Part shown: positions 7,801 to 17,116 of the stretch, piece by piece
How positions within the stretch are numbered: the first letter of the stretch is position 1
Layout: each line of letters begins with the position of its first letter
Source: Rhodospirillaceae bacterium Spongia-Bin9
GTDB lineage: Bacteria > Pseudomonadota > Alphaproteobacteria > Bin65
Direction of reading: 5' to 3'
Length of the DNA stretch: 64,000 nt
NCBI GenBank assembly: GCA_900197615.1
Contig: FZLR01000001.1
Span: 1 to 64,000 of the forward strand
The notes under the pieces: model-generated
Told to the model about the DNA's origin: nothing
What the model saw: the letters and a program-made list of their open reading frames with translations, nothing else
Databases searched by the model: none
Translations under genes and position numbers: made by a program

Positions 7801-8889
7801 CTATTGGGTCGAATCTTGTCGTTTGGATTTCGCGGCCGGTTTCCTGTCGGATTCCATGTACGGAACCAGCGGCTCTCCCCCGCCCCGCTTCCCGGCGACT
7901 TCCCTGCTCGCAGCTTCCACGGCAAGGAACCGTTTGGCGCTCGACGGGTGGGTCGTGCCCTGCAGGCCGATCGCCGTGGGATGCGCCGCCGCCATCCGGC
8001 GCCAGAAATAGGCGGCCTTCTTCGTGTCGTATCCCGCCCGGGCCGCATAATAGACGCCGACATAATCCGCTTCGGCCTCGAACGCCTGGCTGAAGGCGAG
8101 CACGCCGACCTGCATCATCGGGTCGATGACGTTGACGCCGCTCAGCCCGGTCAAGATCGCGCCGACGATGCCGCCCAGGATCAAATTGCCGGTCTTGGAT
8201 TCGATATGGCCCATCGTGTTGTGGGCCAATTCGTGCCCGATAACGAAGGCCAGCTCGTCGTCCGTATCGGCAAAGCGCATCATGCCCGAAGTCACGATGA
8301 TCCTGCTGCCGTCGGCAAAGGCGTTTACGCTGTCGTCGTTACGCAGGAAAGTCGGATAGTTGCAGATCATGCGGGGCGACACTTCGACGGGGGCCAAAGC
8401 GCCGCCGCGCCGCACTGTCATGTTGAGCGGCTTGCCCTTGTTTTCCGCAATCAGTTCCGCGACCTGGGACCGCCCCGCGCTGCCGGTCCCGATAATCTTG
8501 CCGTTGACGGAAACGATCCGGTCGCCGACCGCCAGCTTCGCCCGGTCGGCCGGGCTGCCCTCGAAGACCGAGATCAGCGTAATCTGGCTGCTGACGCCGT
8601 AGAGACTGGCGTACGCAGCCCTGTATTCGCGCGGCGCGCTGTCCAGATTCATGGTCAGAAAACCGACGCCCGGCGCCTTTTCCTTGCAGAGATCGGCGTT
8701 GGCGGCGCGGACCGCGAAATCGACCCGGCGCAATCGGTTCTGTACCTTCATTCGCTCCAGGATGACGATCTCGCGCTGCTTTCTGGCCTCCTCTGCGGCA
8801 GCCTTGTGCGAAATTTCCGGTACGCGCGACTGCGGCGCACAGGCGGCAAGAGCTACAGCCACGAGCAGGATCGAAGGTGCGTGCTTCAT
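7801..8889 (-). CDS. M48-family metalloprotease lipoprotein with PDZ domain, 362 aa
   Basis: The N-terminus is a lipoprotein signal (hydrophobic stretch ending VALAAC, lipid-modified Cys at residue 17), so the protein is probably anchored to a membrane facing the periplasm. A PDZ-like domain follows (about residues 100-165, VFEGSPADRAKLAVGDRI), then the zinc motif HELAH (219-223) and the third-ligand region EAEADYVG. M48 enzymes of the BepA/LoiP/YcaL group act in outer-membrane protein quality control; a PDZ before the protease core suggests recognition of substrate C-termini. The ATG at 8889 gives a well-formed signal peptide. It stands alone, convergent with the SDR gene. Confidence 0.9.
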   Translation of the reverse strand: MKHAPSILLVAVALAACAPQSRVPEISHKAAAEEARKQREIVILERMKVQNRLRRVDFAVRAANADLCKEKAPGVGFLTMNLDSAPREYRAAYASLYGVSSQITLISVFEGSPADRAKLAVGDRIVSVNGKIIGTGSAGRSQVAELIAENKGKPLNMTVRRGGALAPVEVSPRMICNYPTFLRNDDSVNAFADGSRIIVTSGMMRFADTDDELAFVIGHELAHNTMGHIESKTGNLILGGIVGAILTGLSGVNVIDPMMQVGVLAFSQAFEAEADYVGVYYAARAGYDTKKAAYFWRRMAAAHPTAIGLQGTTHPSSAKRFLAVEAASREVAGKRGGGEPLVPYMESDRKPAAKSKRQDSTQ

Positions 8890-9149
8890 ATCGATGTTCC
8901 CGATTGGTTCGCGACCACCCTACCCACCCGACGCCACACGTCAACCCGCCAGCGCGATCGCGGCGAACCGCACACGACCGATGGTCCCGGATGTGCGGTG
9001 CAGTATCCTTCCGCGCCTGTCGGCGCAGCCGAAAGGATACCGGGTCCGAATTGCCGACCATCGTTGCCGGTCTACACTTAGGAGCCTCACCTCCTGTTTT
9101 GCCCGGCCGGGACGGAACGAAAACAGTTCGGAAGAAGCGAAACAGGCCC

Positions 9150-10013
9150 ATGAAACACCATGGCCACGGGCACAACGAACGCCTTCTGTCGCGCGGGTTT
9201 CTGCTCATCGCCGCCTTCGCACTCGTCGAAGCGGCCGGCGGCTATCTTTCCAATTCCCTGACCCTGATCGCCGATGCCGGACACATGGTGCTGGACGCTT
9301 CGGCGCTAGCCCTGTCGTGGTGGGCCCTGCGCCTGTCCCGGCGCGAGCACGAGCGCCTGAGTTATGGCTATCACCGCTATCAGATTCTGGCTGCATTCAT
9401 CAACGCACTGGCGCTTCTCGCGCTCGTCGGCTGGATCCTGTTCGAGGCCGTCTCGCGTCTCGGCAACCCGGAACCCCTGTTACCCATCCCCGCGCTGGCG
9501 ATCGCCGTGACCGGTCTGGTCGTGAACCTTTTTGTCTACCGGCTGCTTCACGGATCGGACAATCTCAACGTAAGGAGCGCGGCGCTTCATGTGCTCGGCG
9601 ATATTCTGGGCTCCGCTTCGGCGATTGCCGCTGCCGGAATCGTCCTCGTTTTCGATTGGCACTATGCCGACCCGATTCTCGCGATCGTTGTCGCCGCCAT
9701 TCTGGTTCGGGGGGCGTGGCGGGTGCTGCGCGAATCGATCCACATCCTGCTGGAAGGCGTACCGGCCAATCTCGATCCCGAACGAATCCGACAGGCCCTT
9801 GTTGCGAAAGTCGAGGACCTGCTTGACGTCCATCACATCCACATCTGGGCGCTGACCGACGAGAAATTCCTGTTGACGTTGCACGCAACGATCGACGAAG
9901 CAGCCGACGAACAGCTTGCGACGCATCGTATCAAGCAAGTGTTGGTCGGCGATTTCGGCATCGACCATTCGACGATTCAGATCGAGCGCGGTCCCTGTCC
10001 CGACGTGCAATAG
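9150..10013 (+). CDS. Cation diffusion facilitator (CDF) zinc/divalent-metal exporter, 287 aa
   Basis: The N-terminus is His-rich (MKHHGHGHNE), followed by six hydrophobic segments. Metal-site motifs are visible: LIADAGHMVLD in TM2 and HVLGDILGS in TM5 (the HxxxD pattern of zinc CDFs), with a C-terminal cytosolic domain containing HHIHIWALTDE. This matches the ZitB/CzcD branch, which exports Zn2+ using the proton gradient. The start is ATG 9150 so that the His-rich tail leads directly into TM1; upstream in-frame codons overlap the M48 promoter region. It converges with znuA, 39 bp apart, placing an exporter beside the high-affinity uptake genes. Confidence 0.92.
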   Translation: MKHHGHGHNERLLSRGFLLIAAFALVEAAGGYLSNSLTLIADAGHMVLDASALALSWWALRLSRREHERLSYGYHRYQILAAFINALALLALVGWILFEAVSRLGNPEPLLPIPALAIAVTGLVVNLFVYRLLHGSDNLNVRSAALHVLGDILGSASAIAAAGIVLVFDWHYADPILAIVVAAILVRGAWRVLRESIHILLEGVPANLDPERIRQALVAKVEDLLDVHHIHIWALTDEKFLLTLHATIDEAADEQLATHRIKQVLVGDFGIDHSTIQIERGPCPDVQ

Positions 10014-10052
10014 GATATCGTTCCGATTCGACGAGACGCGGCGGGGACGCGG

Positions 10053-11057
10053 CTAATTTCCGGCGGGCGCCAGACAGTTGCGGAAGGACGCCGCCATATC
10101 GCGCAGGAGCGTGAAATAGAGCTCTGGGCCGTCCTCGATCCCAGCGCCCAGCGCATCGATGGTGCCCGTCCGCACCTTGGCGCCTTCGGTGATCGTCCCG
10201 ATGACGCGCGGGTCGAACTGCGGCTCGTCGAAGACGCAAGCCACATCGAGTTCCCTGACCTTGCGCCGGATCTGCCGGATGCGCCTGACCCCCGGCTGCC
10301 GCTGCAGGCTCACCGCGACCGAACCGACGGCTTTCAGGCCGAAGCGATCCTCGAAATAGCGATAGGCGTCGTGGAAGACGATGAAGGGTTTGCCGCGCAC
10401 CGGTGCCAGTTTCGACGCGATTTCGGCTGTCAGGGCGTCCAGCCGCTCCACCAGCGCTGTCAGGTTGGCTGTGTAACGCCTGGCGTTGGCGGGATCGATC
10501 TTGCTCAGCGTATCGGCAATGGCATTCGCCATTGCAAAAGCATTCACCGGATCGAGCCAGATGTGCGTATCGAACGGCTCGTCCCCATGGTCGTCGTCCT
10601 CATCGTCGCCATGCCTGTGCTTGCCGTGCTCGTGTTTCTCGTGGCCGTGATCGTCATCTTCCTCGAACGCGCCCCCTTCGCGCAGCGGCAAACGGATCAG
10701 ACCCCTGATTTCGGCCAGTCGGACGACGCGCGCTTTGCGACCGAGCGCTGCGACAGGACCGGTCAGTGCGGTTTCCATCTTGTCGCCGATGAAAAAGATA
10801 ATGTCCGCATCCCGCAGGGCGGCCGCATCCGACGGACGAAAGGTAAATGTGTGCGGCGACGCGACGCCGCGGACGATCAGGCGCGGTTCGGCCACTCCGG
10901 CCATGACGGCGCTCACCAGGGAGTGTACCGGCTTGATGGAAGCGACGACCTTCGGTGGCGATGCCGCGAAGCTGCTGCCCGCTTGGATACATCCGAGCAG
11001 CAATGCACCTGCAAGCGCTGACAGGCGAAAAGCCGGTGCAGGAAATTGACGACTCAC
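10053..11057 (-). CDS. znuA: Zinc ABC transporter periplasmic binding protein ZnuA
   Basis: Cluster A-I metal-binding protein: signal peptide (hydrophobic core about residues 11-30, cleavage near SFA-ASPP), IKPVHSLVSAVM (first His ligand), a long His/Asp/Glu-rich loop at about residues 130-160 typical of zinc-specific ZnuA, then HIWLDP and VFHDAYRYF with further ligands. It captures Zn2+ in the periplasm for ZnuBC. GTG at 11057 has GGGAGG 7 nt upstream; the GTG at 11090 would only add residues before the signal peptide. It is divergent from znuC-znuB across 220 bp. I could not find a convincing Zur box in that region. Confidence 0.93.
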   Translation of the reverse strand: MSRQFPAPAFRLSALAGALLLGCIQAGSSFAASPPKVVASIKPVHSLVSAVMAGVAEPRLIVRGVASPHTFTFRPSDAAALRDADIIFFIGDKMETALTGPVAALGRKARVVRLAEIRGLIRLPLREGGAFEEDDDHGHEKHEHGKHRHGDDEDDDHGDEPFDTHIWLDPVNAFAMANAIADTLSKIDPANARRYTANLTALVERLDALTAEIASKLAPVRGKPFIVFHDAYRYFEDRFGLKAVGSVAVSLQRQPGVRRIRQIRRKVRELDVACVFDEPQFDPRVIGTITEGAKVRTGTIDALGAGIEDGPELYFTLLRDMAASFRNCLAPAGN

Positions 11058-11126
11058 GGCAAAACCTCCCGAATTTGCACGAAACTGCACTATTGTGTTC
11101 CCGACCGCGTTGCGCTGGCATTATAG

Positions 11127-11142
11127 GCGCCGTGTACGGCGC
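11127..11142. promoter_or_regulatory. 16-bp palindrome between znuA and znuC
   Basis: GCGCCGT and ACGGCGC (7-bp perfect arms, 2-nt spacer) lie in the divergent znuA/znuC intergenic region. It could be an operator or a hairpin at the 5' end of a transcript. It does not resemble the AT-rich Zur boxes known from other bacteria, so the link to zinc control is only positional. Confidence 0.3.
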
Positions 11143-11277
11143 TGCAATTGAAGCGCCCCTTTGCGAATCGCTTGCGATATCGGCTGCCGCCTCAATTCCA
11201 ACAGTAGCCGCCGGGCGGTTTGCGGTTTCTTCGGCCCGGTTCTGCAGCGCAGGGAATCGAAATCGAGAGGCGTAACG

Positions 11278-11988
11278 ATGGGGAATGTTCAGCCGGGCGG
11301 TTCCGATCCACTCGTCCAGGCCCAAGACATCGGCGTACTGCGCAACGAACGATGGATTTTCCGGCACTTCGACCTGAAGGTCGAACGCGGTGAACTGGTT
11401 TTCCTGATCGGCGCGAACGGAGCCGGCAAGTCGACCTGCGCGAAAGCCGTCCTCGGCCTGGTCGGGATCGACGAGGGAACGCTACGGCACGCCCCCTCCA
11501 TGGAAATCGGCTATGTTCCGCAGCGGCTCTCCATAAGCCCGACCATGCCGCTCAGCCTGCGGCGCCTGATAACGCTGACCGATAGTTTCCCGGCCCGCGA
11601 CATCGAAGCCGCCCTTGAGGCGGTCGGTCTCGGCCGGCTGGGCAATCCGGCAGTTGCAACCCTCTCCGGAGGCGAGTTCCAGCGGCTCCTGCTCGCCAGG
11701 GCGTTGCTTCAGAGGCCCGATCTTCTGGTGCTCGACGAACCGGGTCAGGGGATCGACGTCGCCGGCTCGGATGTGCTGCACAACCTGATCGACGATATCC
11801 GGCGCGAACTCGGTTGCGGTGTTCTTCTCATTTCGCACGACATCAAACGGGCGATGGATTTCGGCGACGACGTTTTTGTGCTTGTCCCCCATGAACAGGA
11901 CGATCTCGCCGCCAGCCTTGCAGCCGCCAGCCTTGCAGAAGGAAGCGCGCGCGGGGCCGGACCTTCCGACACAGCCGCCCGGACCTGA
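11278..11988 (+). CDS. znuC: Zinc ABC transporter ATP-binding protein ZnuC
   Basis: ABC ATPase of 236 aa: Walker A GANGAGKST (about residues 43-51), signature LSGGE, Walker B LLVLDEP followed by GQGID, and the switch His in LLISHDIK. The order ATPase-permease directly upstream of znuB and divergent from znuA identifies it as the zinc-importer ATPase. The ATG at 11278 is preceded by GAGAGG. The stop is followed after 3 nt by znuB. The C-terminal tail carries a perfect 15-bp tandem duplication (11908-11937) adding an AASLA repeat. Confidence 0.92.
   Translation: MGNVQPGGSDPLVQAQDIGVLRNERWIFRHFDLKVERGELVFLIGANGAGKSTCAKAVLGLVGIDEGTLRHAPSMEIGYVPQRLSISPTMPLSLRRLITLTDSFPARDIEAALEAVGLGRLGNPAVATLSGGEFQRLLLARALLQRPDLLVLDEPGQGIDVAGSDVLHNLIDDIRRELGCGVLLISHDIKRAMDFGDDVFVLVPHEQDDLAASLAAASLAEGSARGAGPSDTAART
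11908..11937 (+). repeat. 15-bp perfect tandem duplication in the 3' end of znuC
   Basis: The 15-mer GCCGCCAGCCTTGCA occurs twice in direct succession and keeps the frame, duplicating five residues in the disordered-looking tail of ZnuC. It is probably a replication-slippage polymorphism with little effect on the ATPase core. Confidence 0.8.
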
Positions 11989-11991
11989 AAC

Positions 11992-12795
11992 ATGCTGGAC
12001 GATTTCTTCGTACGCGCCCTTGTCGCCGGGATCGGGCTTGCGCTGGTCGCCAGTACGGCCGGGTGCTTTGTCGTGTGGCGCCGCCTGTCCTATTTCGGCG
12101 AAACGATCGCGCACTCCGCGCTGCTCGGCGTTGCCCTCGCCATCCTGCTCGACCTGCATCTCACGATCGGAATATTCACCACCGCCATCGTCGTAGTCGG
12201 GCTGATGTACTTTCTCGAACGACGCGATACCCTGCCGACCGACGCCCTGCTCGGAATGCTCGCCCACGGCGGCATCGCCCTGGGAATCGTAATTCTCTCA
12301 TTTTTCCCGAATATGCGCGTCGATCTCCACGCATTGCTGTTCGGGGACATCCTCGCCGTTACGCGAACCGATCTGGCGGTGATCTGGGTCGGCGGTGCGG
12401 CTGCCCTTGGCGTCTTGTGGTGGAACTGGCGCGCGCTGCTCGCGGCGACGGTCAGCGCCGATCTGGCCGCGGTTGCCAAACTGCGCCCGGAACGGACCCG
12501 CCTGGTGTTCGGCATTCTGGTTGCGGCGATTATCGCCGCCTCCATCAAGATCGTCGGCGTCCTGTTGATCGTCGCGCTGATGGTGATTCCGGCGGCAACG
12601 GCCCGGCGGTTTGCCACCAGCCCCGAAATCATGGCGGCCGGCGCGGCGGCGGTCGGGATTCTGTCTGTCCTGGGCGGTTTGTTCGGTTCGATGTCGTGGG
12701 ACACGCCGTCGGGCCCGTCGATCGTCGTCACCGCGCTCGCGTTGTTCGTCGTAGTCCGGTTTTTCCCGTTCGCACCGGGCGAACGCAAGCGCTGA
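11992..12795 (+). CDS. znuB: Zinc ABC transporter permease ZnuB
   Basis: ABC-3 family membrane protein of 267 aa with about eight hydrophobic segments and the family motif around RRLSYFGETIAHSALLGVAL near the N-terminus. It forms the inner-membrane channel for Zn2+ with ZnuC. It starts 3 nt after znuC, indicating translational coupling. It converges with coaD after an 88-bp gap. Confidence 0.92.
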   Translation: MLDDFFVRALVAGIGLALVASTAGCFVVWRRLSYFGETIAHSALLGVALAILLDLHLTIGIFTTAIVVVGLMYFLERRDTLPTDALLGMLAHGGIALGIVILSFFPNMRVDLHALLFGDILAVTRTDLAVIWVGGAAALGVLWWNWRALLAATVSADLAAVAKLRPERTRLVFGILVAAIIAASIKIVGVLLIVALMVIPAATARRFATSPEIMAAGAAAVGILSVLGGLFGSMSWDTPSGPSIVVTALALFVVVRFFPFAPGERKR

Positions 12796-12852
12796 ACGCT
12801 GCGCAGGAACGAACCCAAGTAAGGCTGCCGCCGCGGTGCCGAACGGAGGCTT

Positions 12853-12871
12853 CCGGCCGCAATCCGGCCGG
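12853..12871. terminator. GC-rich hairpin between znuB and coaD
   Basis: CCGGCCG (12853-12859) pairs with CGGCCGG (12865-12871) around a CAATC loop in the gap between the convergent genes. There is no U-tract, so it is only a candidate bidirectional terminator. Confidence 0.38.
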
Positions 12872-12883
12872 CCGAATCCGCTG

Positions 12884-13381
12884 CTAGGCGAATTTCGCTC
12901 TCAATGCCGTTGCGGTGTTCGGCGGCACGAAACTCGCGATCTCGCCGCCCAGCGAGGCTATTTCCTTGACCAGGCGCGACGCGATGAACTGCTGCTGTTC
13001 CGACGCCATCAGATAGACCATCTCGACATCCGGGTTGAGCCGGGCGTTCATCCCCGCCATCTGGAATTCGTAATCGAAATCGGACACCGCCCGCAGGCCG
13101 CGGATGATCATGACCGCGTCGTTCTCTTCCGCGAAATGCATCAGGAGGCCGCCGAACACCTTGGCCTGCGCCTTGCCGCCGTTCGTGCCGTTGACGATGT
13201 CGAGCTCGTGGTTCACCAGGGTCAGGCGCTCTTCGAGCGTAAACAGGGGGTTCTTGCCGATATTCTCGGCCACGGCGACGACCAGGCGGTCGCAAATCCG
13301 CAATGCGCGCCGAATGATGTCGACATGCCCGTTGGTGACCGGATCGAACGTGCCCGGATAGACCCCGATGCTTTCGGCCAT
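12884..13381 (-). CDS. coaD: Phosphopantetheine adenylyltransferase CoaD
   Basis: 165-aa nucleotidyltransferase with the GTFDPVTNGH motif (T/HxGH family) at residues 9-18, IIRGLRAVSDFDYE in the middle and FIASRLVKEIA near the C-terminus. It catalyses the penultimate step of coenzyme A synthesis (4'-phosphopantetheine plus ATP to dephospho-CoA). The ATG at 13381 follows GGGGAG with 8-nt spacing. It lies 99 bp downstream of gyrA on the same strand. Confidence 0.96.
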   Translation of the reverse strand: MAESIGVYPGTFDPVTNGHVDIIRRALRICDRLVVAVAENIGKNPLFTLEERLTLVNHELDIVNGTNGGKAQAKVFGGLLMHFAEENDAVMIIRGLRAVSDFDYEFQMAGMNARLNPDVEMVYLMASEQQQFIASRLVKEIASLGGEIASFVPPNTATALRAKFA

Positions 13382-13480
13382 GAATGCGCTCCCCTTTCGC
13401 GAACCGGCTGCCGACACGCCTAGGCGGGTGCGGCCCGGAATGCAACGGCCATTCCGGCGCGGCGGGAAGACCGCGCCGCC

Positions 13481-16204
13481 TCAGTCGATGTCGGCTTCGG
13501 CGTGGGCCTCCGTCGCGCCGTTCGCTTCGCGCAGGCGGGACACCGAGACGACCCGCTCGTCGTCGTCGAGCCGGAACAGGTTGACGCCGCGGGTCTTGCG
13601 GCCGACGACGCCGATGCCATCCACCGGCACGCGGATGATCTGCCCGCCATTGGTGACGAGGATCAATTCGTCGTCCATCCGCACCGGAAAGGCGCCGACG
13701 ACCCGGGCTTCCCCGCCGTCGCGATCGAGATCCATATTGACGATGCCGATGCCGCCGCGCCCGGTGATGCGGTATTCGTAGGCCGAGGTCCGTTTGCCCA
13801 TGCCGTCGTCCGAAGCCGTCAGCACGAATTCCTCGGCGGCGTGCAGATGGGACCACGGCGCTTCGACGATCCTGGACGCAAGTTCCGCATCTTCCCGGTT
13901 GGGCGTTTCTCCCTGCTCGATTCGCGAGCCGACCCGTTTATGCGCGTTGGCGATACGGATAAATTCTTCCCGCGTTTCGGTTTCGGCATCGACATGGTTG
14001 AGAATGGAAAGGGAAATAACCCGGTCGCCGGGCGCAAGCCTGATGCCGCGTACGCCGCGGGAATCGCGTCCGCTGAACCGGCGCACCTCGCCGACCTGGA
14101 AGCGGATGGCCTTGCCTACGGCGGTCGCCAGAAGCACGTCGCGGCCGGTATCGCAGGTTTCGACCCCGACGAGCGATTCGCCGTCCTCCAGCTTCATGGC
14201 GATCTTGCCGTTAGCCCTGACGTTGACGAAATCGGCCAGCGAATTGCGCCGGACCGTGCCGCTGCTGGTCGCGAACATGACATCGAGGTCCGGCCATTCC
14301 TCTTCGTCCGGCAGGGGCAGGATGATGGAAATGTTCTCGCCCGGCTGGAGCGGCAGCATGTTCACCATCGCCTTGCCGCGCGCCTGGGGCGTGCCCAGCG
14401 GCAGCCGGTAGACCTTGAGCTTGTAGACCATGCCGGTGGAGGAGAAGAACAGCACCGGCGTGTGGGTGTTCACGACATAGACCTGGTCGACGAAATCCTC
14501 CTCCTTGGTCTTCATTCCGGCGCGGCCCTTGCCGCCGCGCTTCTGCGCCCGGTAGGTCGCCAGCGGCACGCGCTTGATATAGCCGCCGTGGGTGAAGGTC
14601 AGGACCATGTCCTCGCGCTGGATCAGGTCTTCGATATCCTGGTCGAAATCGCCGTCCTCGATCGCCGTGCGGCGCGGGTCGGCGTAGGTTTCCTTCATCT
14701 CCGTCAGTTCGTCGCGCAGGATTTCGAGCACGCGGACGCGCGAGCCGAGAACCTCGAGATGGCCGCGGATCTCGTCGACGATCTGCCGGAGGTCCTCGCC
14801 GATCTTCTCTCGCTCCAGGCCGGTCAGGCGATGCAGCCTGAGGTCCAGGATCGCGCGGGCCTGGGCTTCGGAGAGCCGGTAGGCGCCGTCTTCGCCGACA
14901 AGGCGGCCCGGTTCCGCGATCAGCGCGATCAGGGGCGCTACGTCTTCCGCCGGCCAGGCGCGCTCCATCAGGCCTGTCCGCGCGGCGGCGGCGTCCGGCG
15001 CGTGGCGGATCAGCGCCACCACCTCGTCGATATTGGCGACTGCGACGGCGAGGCCGGCCAGGGTATGGGCCTTGCCGCGCGCTTCCTCGAGCAGGAAGGC
15101 GGTGCGCCGGACGATGATCTCCTCGCGAAAGGCCAGGAAGGCCTTCAGCACGTCGAGCAGCCCCATCTGCTCCGGCCGGCCGCCGTTGAGCGCCAGCATG
15201 TTGACGCCGAAGCTGGACTGAAGCTGGGTGAAGCGGAACAGCTGGTTGAGCACGACCTCGGGATCGGCGTCGCGCTTGACCTCGACCACGAGGCGCACGC
15301 CTTCCCGGTCCGATTCGTCGTTGGCCCCGGCGATGCCCTCGATCTGCTTGGAGCGTGCGAGTTCCCCGATTTTTTCCAGCACCCGTTCCTTGTTCACCTG
15401 ATAGGGCATTTCGGTGAACACGAGGGAATGGCGGCCGTTGCGGCCTTCCTCGACCTTGTGGCGCGCCCGCATGACGACGGCGCCGCGGCCGGTGCGGTAG
15501 GCCTCGTAGATGCCGGCGCGGCCCATGATCAGGGCACCGGTCGGAAAATCCGGTCCGGGCACCAGTTCCATGATGTCTTCGAGCGCGGCGTCCGGTTCCT
15601 CGATCAGCCAGAGGCATGCGTCGACCACCTCGGCCAGATTGTGCGGTGGGATATTGGTTGCCATGCCGACGGCGATGCCGCCGGCGCCGTTGACCAGCAG
15701 GTTCGGATAGCGCGCCGGCAGGACGACCGGCTCCTGGCGCGATTCGTCGTAGTTGTCCTGGAAATCGACCGTGTTCCGGTCGATGTCTTCGAGCAGGGCT
15801 TCCGCCGCCTTGGCGAGCCGCGCCTCGGTGTAGCGCATGGCCGCCGGCGGGTCGCTGTCCATCGAGCCGAAATTGCCCTGGCCGTCGATCAGCGGCAGGC
15901 GCATCGAGAAGGGCTGCGCCATGCGCACCAGCGCGTCGTAAATCGCCTGGTCGCCGTGCGGATGGTATTTGCCCATCACGTCGCCGACGATAAGCGCCGA
16001 TTTACGGTAGGGCTTGTCGCTGGTGTAACCGCCTTGGCGCATTGCATACAGAATGCGCCGGTGGACCGGCTTCAGGCCGTCGCGCACGTCCGGAAGCGCC
16101 CGGGCCACGATCACGCTCATGGCGTAGTCGAGGTAGGAGCGCTTCATCTCCTCTTCGATGGAGATAGGCGCGATATCGCGTTCGGGCGTCGTGGGCTCGG
16201 CCAA
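13481..16204 (-). CDS. gyrA: DNA gyrase subunit A
   Basis: 907-aa type IIA topoisomerase subunit: [12 protein letters not shown]-terminus, [12 protein letters not shown], quinolone-resistance region [11 protein letters not shown] (81-90) and catalytic Tyr125 in [11 protein letters not shown] GyrA-box (QKRGGKG) opens the C-terminal beta-pinwheel, which marks this as GyrA rather than ParC. The position equivalent to E. coli Ser83 is Gln86, while Asp90 (E. coli Asp87) is kept. The start is TTG at 16204, immediately after an in-frame stop; the next Met is residue 20, inside the conserved core, so TTG is the likely start. Transcribed with coaD downstream; a promoter candidate lies at 16338-16366. 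Confidence 0.96.
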   Translation of the reverse strand: MAEPTTPERDIAPISIEEEMKRSYLDYAMSVIVARALPDVRDGLKPVHRRILYAMRQGGYTSDKPYRKSALIVGDVMGKYHPHGDQAIYDALVRMAQPFSMRLPLIDGQGNFGSMDSDPPAAMRYTEARLAKAAEALLEDIDRNTVDFQDNYDESRQEPVVLPARYPNLLVNGAGGIAVGMATNIPPHNLAEVVDACLWLIEEPDAALEDIMELVPGPDFPTGALIMGRAGIYEAYRTGRGAVVMRARHKVEEGRNGRHSLVFTEMPYQVNKERVLEKIGELARSKQIEGIAGANDESDREGVRLVVEVKRDADPEVVLNQLFRFTQLQSSFGVNMLALNGGRPEQMGLLDVLKAFLAFREEIIVRRTAFLLEEARGKAHTLAGLAVAVANIDEVVALIRHAPDAAAARTGLMERAWPAEDVAPLIALIAEPGRLVGEDGAYRLSEAQARAILDLRLHRLTGLEREKIGEDLRQIVDEIRGHLEVLGSRVRVLEILRDELTEMKETYADPRRTAIEDGDFDQDIEDLIQREDMVLTFTHGGYIKRVPLATYRAQKRGGKGRAGMKTKEEDFVDQVYVVNTHTPVLFFSSTGMVYKLKVYRLPLGTPQARGKAMVNMLPLQPGENISIILPLPDEEEWPDLDVMFATSSGTVRRNSLADFVNVRANGKIAMKLEDGESLVGVETCDTGRDVLLATAVGKAIRFQVGEVRRFSGRDSRGVRGIRLAPGDRVISLSILNHVDAETETREEFIRIANAHKRVGSRIEQGETPNREDAELASRIVEAPWSHLHAAEEFVLTASDDGMGKRTSAYEYRITGRGGIGIVNMDLDRDGGEARVVGAFPVRMDDELILVTNGGQIIRVPVDGIGVVGRKTRGVNLFRLDDDERVVSVSRLREANGATEAHAEADID

Positions 16205-16337
16205 GGCGGGTCAATCTCTCGGACGGATTCGGAATTGCGGCGGTTTCAGGCGCCGCAAACCGCAGGAAACCGCCGGTCTCGAAGGCGGATTGGACAGGGG
16301 GCGCGGTCAGGCAGGCCGATTGCGCAAAACACCACAA

Positions 16338-16366
16338 AATTTAGCATGTGAGGCACATTGTTACAA
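16338..16366 (-). promoter_or_regulatory. Candidate gyrA promoter
   Basis: On the minus strand TTGTAA (16361-16366) and TAAATT (16338-16343) are separated by 17 bp, each matching four of six consensus bases. It is about 135 bp upstream of the gyrA start in an AT-richer island of a GC-rich sequence. Confidence 0.45.
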
Positions 16367-16449
16367 CTACATGATGTGGTTTTGCGGGGCGCGGAAAGCA
16401 AGGGGCCACAGCGCCGGAAAGCGCCGGATCGCGGCCAATCGACGGACGG

Positions 16450-16899
16450 TCACGCCCGTTTTGCCTGAACGTAGGCGGCAACTTTCGGCGCGAGTTCCGG
16501 CTGCACCGCGATACCGGCATCGGTCGCCTTCCGGGCCGCGGTTTCCTCGTCCCAGTTCTCCCCGATCGTGCATACGCAAAGCGCCATCGCAGCGGCGCGG
16601 GCGCCGGACGCGCAATGGATGAGGATCGGCGCCGGCAATTCCTGCATACGGCGGCTCAGATCGTCGGTCTTCTCGACATCGCCGACCTGGGGCGGCGCCA
16701 GCGGAAAATGCAGCCAGGCCATGCCCGCGGCCTCGACCGCGGCGCCTTCGCTGTCCGGCGGCATCGTCTCGCCGCGCTCGCCGGCCATGCGCAGGCTGAC
16801 GACGGAACCGAAGCCCTGCGCCTCGATGTCGGCGATCTGCCCGGCGCCGGGCGCGCCGTCGGCGACGGCGAAACGGCCGGTGAGGAAGCGAATGGTCAT
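16450..16899 (-). CDS. Beta-lactamase-hydrolase-like (DUF442/TIGR01244) phosphatase-domain protein, 149 aa
   Basis: A small dual-specificity-phosphatase-like protein with an HCASGARA loop (catalytic Cys followed by four residues and Arg, the usual spacing in this family). The family is the N-terminal half of BLH/Blh proteins that accompany sulfide-responsive BigR regulators in rhizobia and Xylella; here there is no fused sulfur dioxygenase domain and no ArsR gene beside it. It may act in persulfide or sulfide metabolism, or as a general phosphatase. The ATG at 16899 has AGGA 9 nt upstream. TGAATAT repeats lie just upstream. Confidence 0.78.
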   Translation of the reverse strand: MTIRFLTGRFAVADGAPGAGQIADIEAQGFGSVVSLRMAGERGETMPPDSEGAAVEAAGMAWLHFPLAPPQVGDVEKTDDLSRRMQELPAPILIHCASGARAAAMALCVCTIGENWDEETAARKATDAGIAVQPELAPKVAAYVQAKRA

Positions 16900-16910
16900 G
16901 GAGGCGATCC

Positions 16911-16933
16911 TGAATATTCGTTTTTTTGAATAT
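16911..16933. promoter_or_regulatory. TGAATAT direct repeat and GAATATTC palindrome upstream of the phosphatase gene
   Basis: TGAATAT occurs at 16911-16917 and again at 16927-16933 (16-bp period), the first copy being part of the 8-bp palindrome GAATATTC, with a T7 run between. The AT-rich character contrasts with the surroundings and lies 12-34 bp upstream of the ATG, where an operator or promoter is expected. The binding protein is unknown. Confidence 0.4.
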
Positions 16934-17116
16934 GATCGAACCGGGCAGCCGTCAACGGTCTTCCGTCCGGCTGACCGGCTCCGCAACCGAAATCGAGACC
17001 CCCGGGCGAGAGCGGCCCGCGAATTCCCCGGATACATCTCCGGAATTTTCGCGGGCCGTGCCGAACGACACCGCAGCGCGGCAGCGGCGATGCGCCGCCT
17101 CCGCCTGCGGTTCCCC

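Noticed and set aside
11058-11277. Zur box between znuA and znuC
   Set aside because: I looked for an AT-rich palindrome of the Zur type and found none convincing; only the GC-rich dyad at 11127-11142 is reported.
13481-16204. ParC instead of GyrA
   Set aside because: A GyrA-box (QKRGGKG) and a full C-terminal pinwheel are present.
13502-16351. 949-codon open frame on the plus strand opposite gyrA
   Set aside because: It mirrors gyrA in a GC-rich sequence; the protein has no family features and no ribosome site. The gyrA frame is unambiguous.
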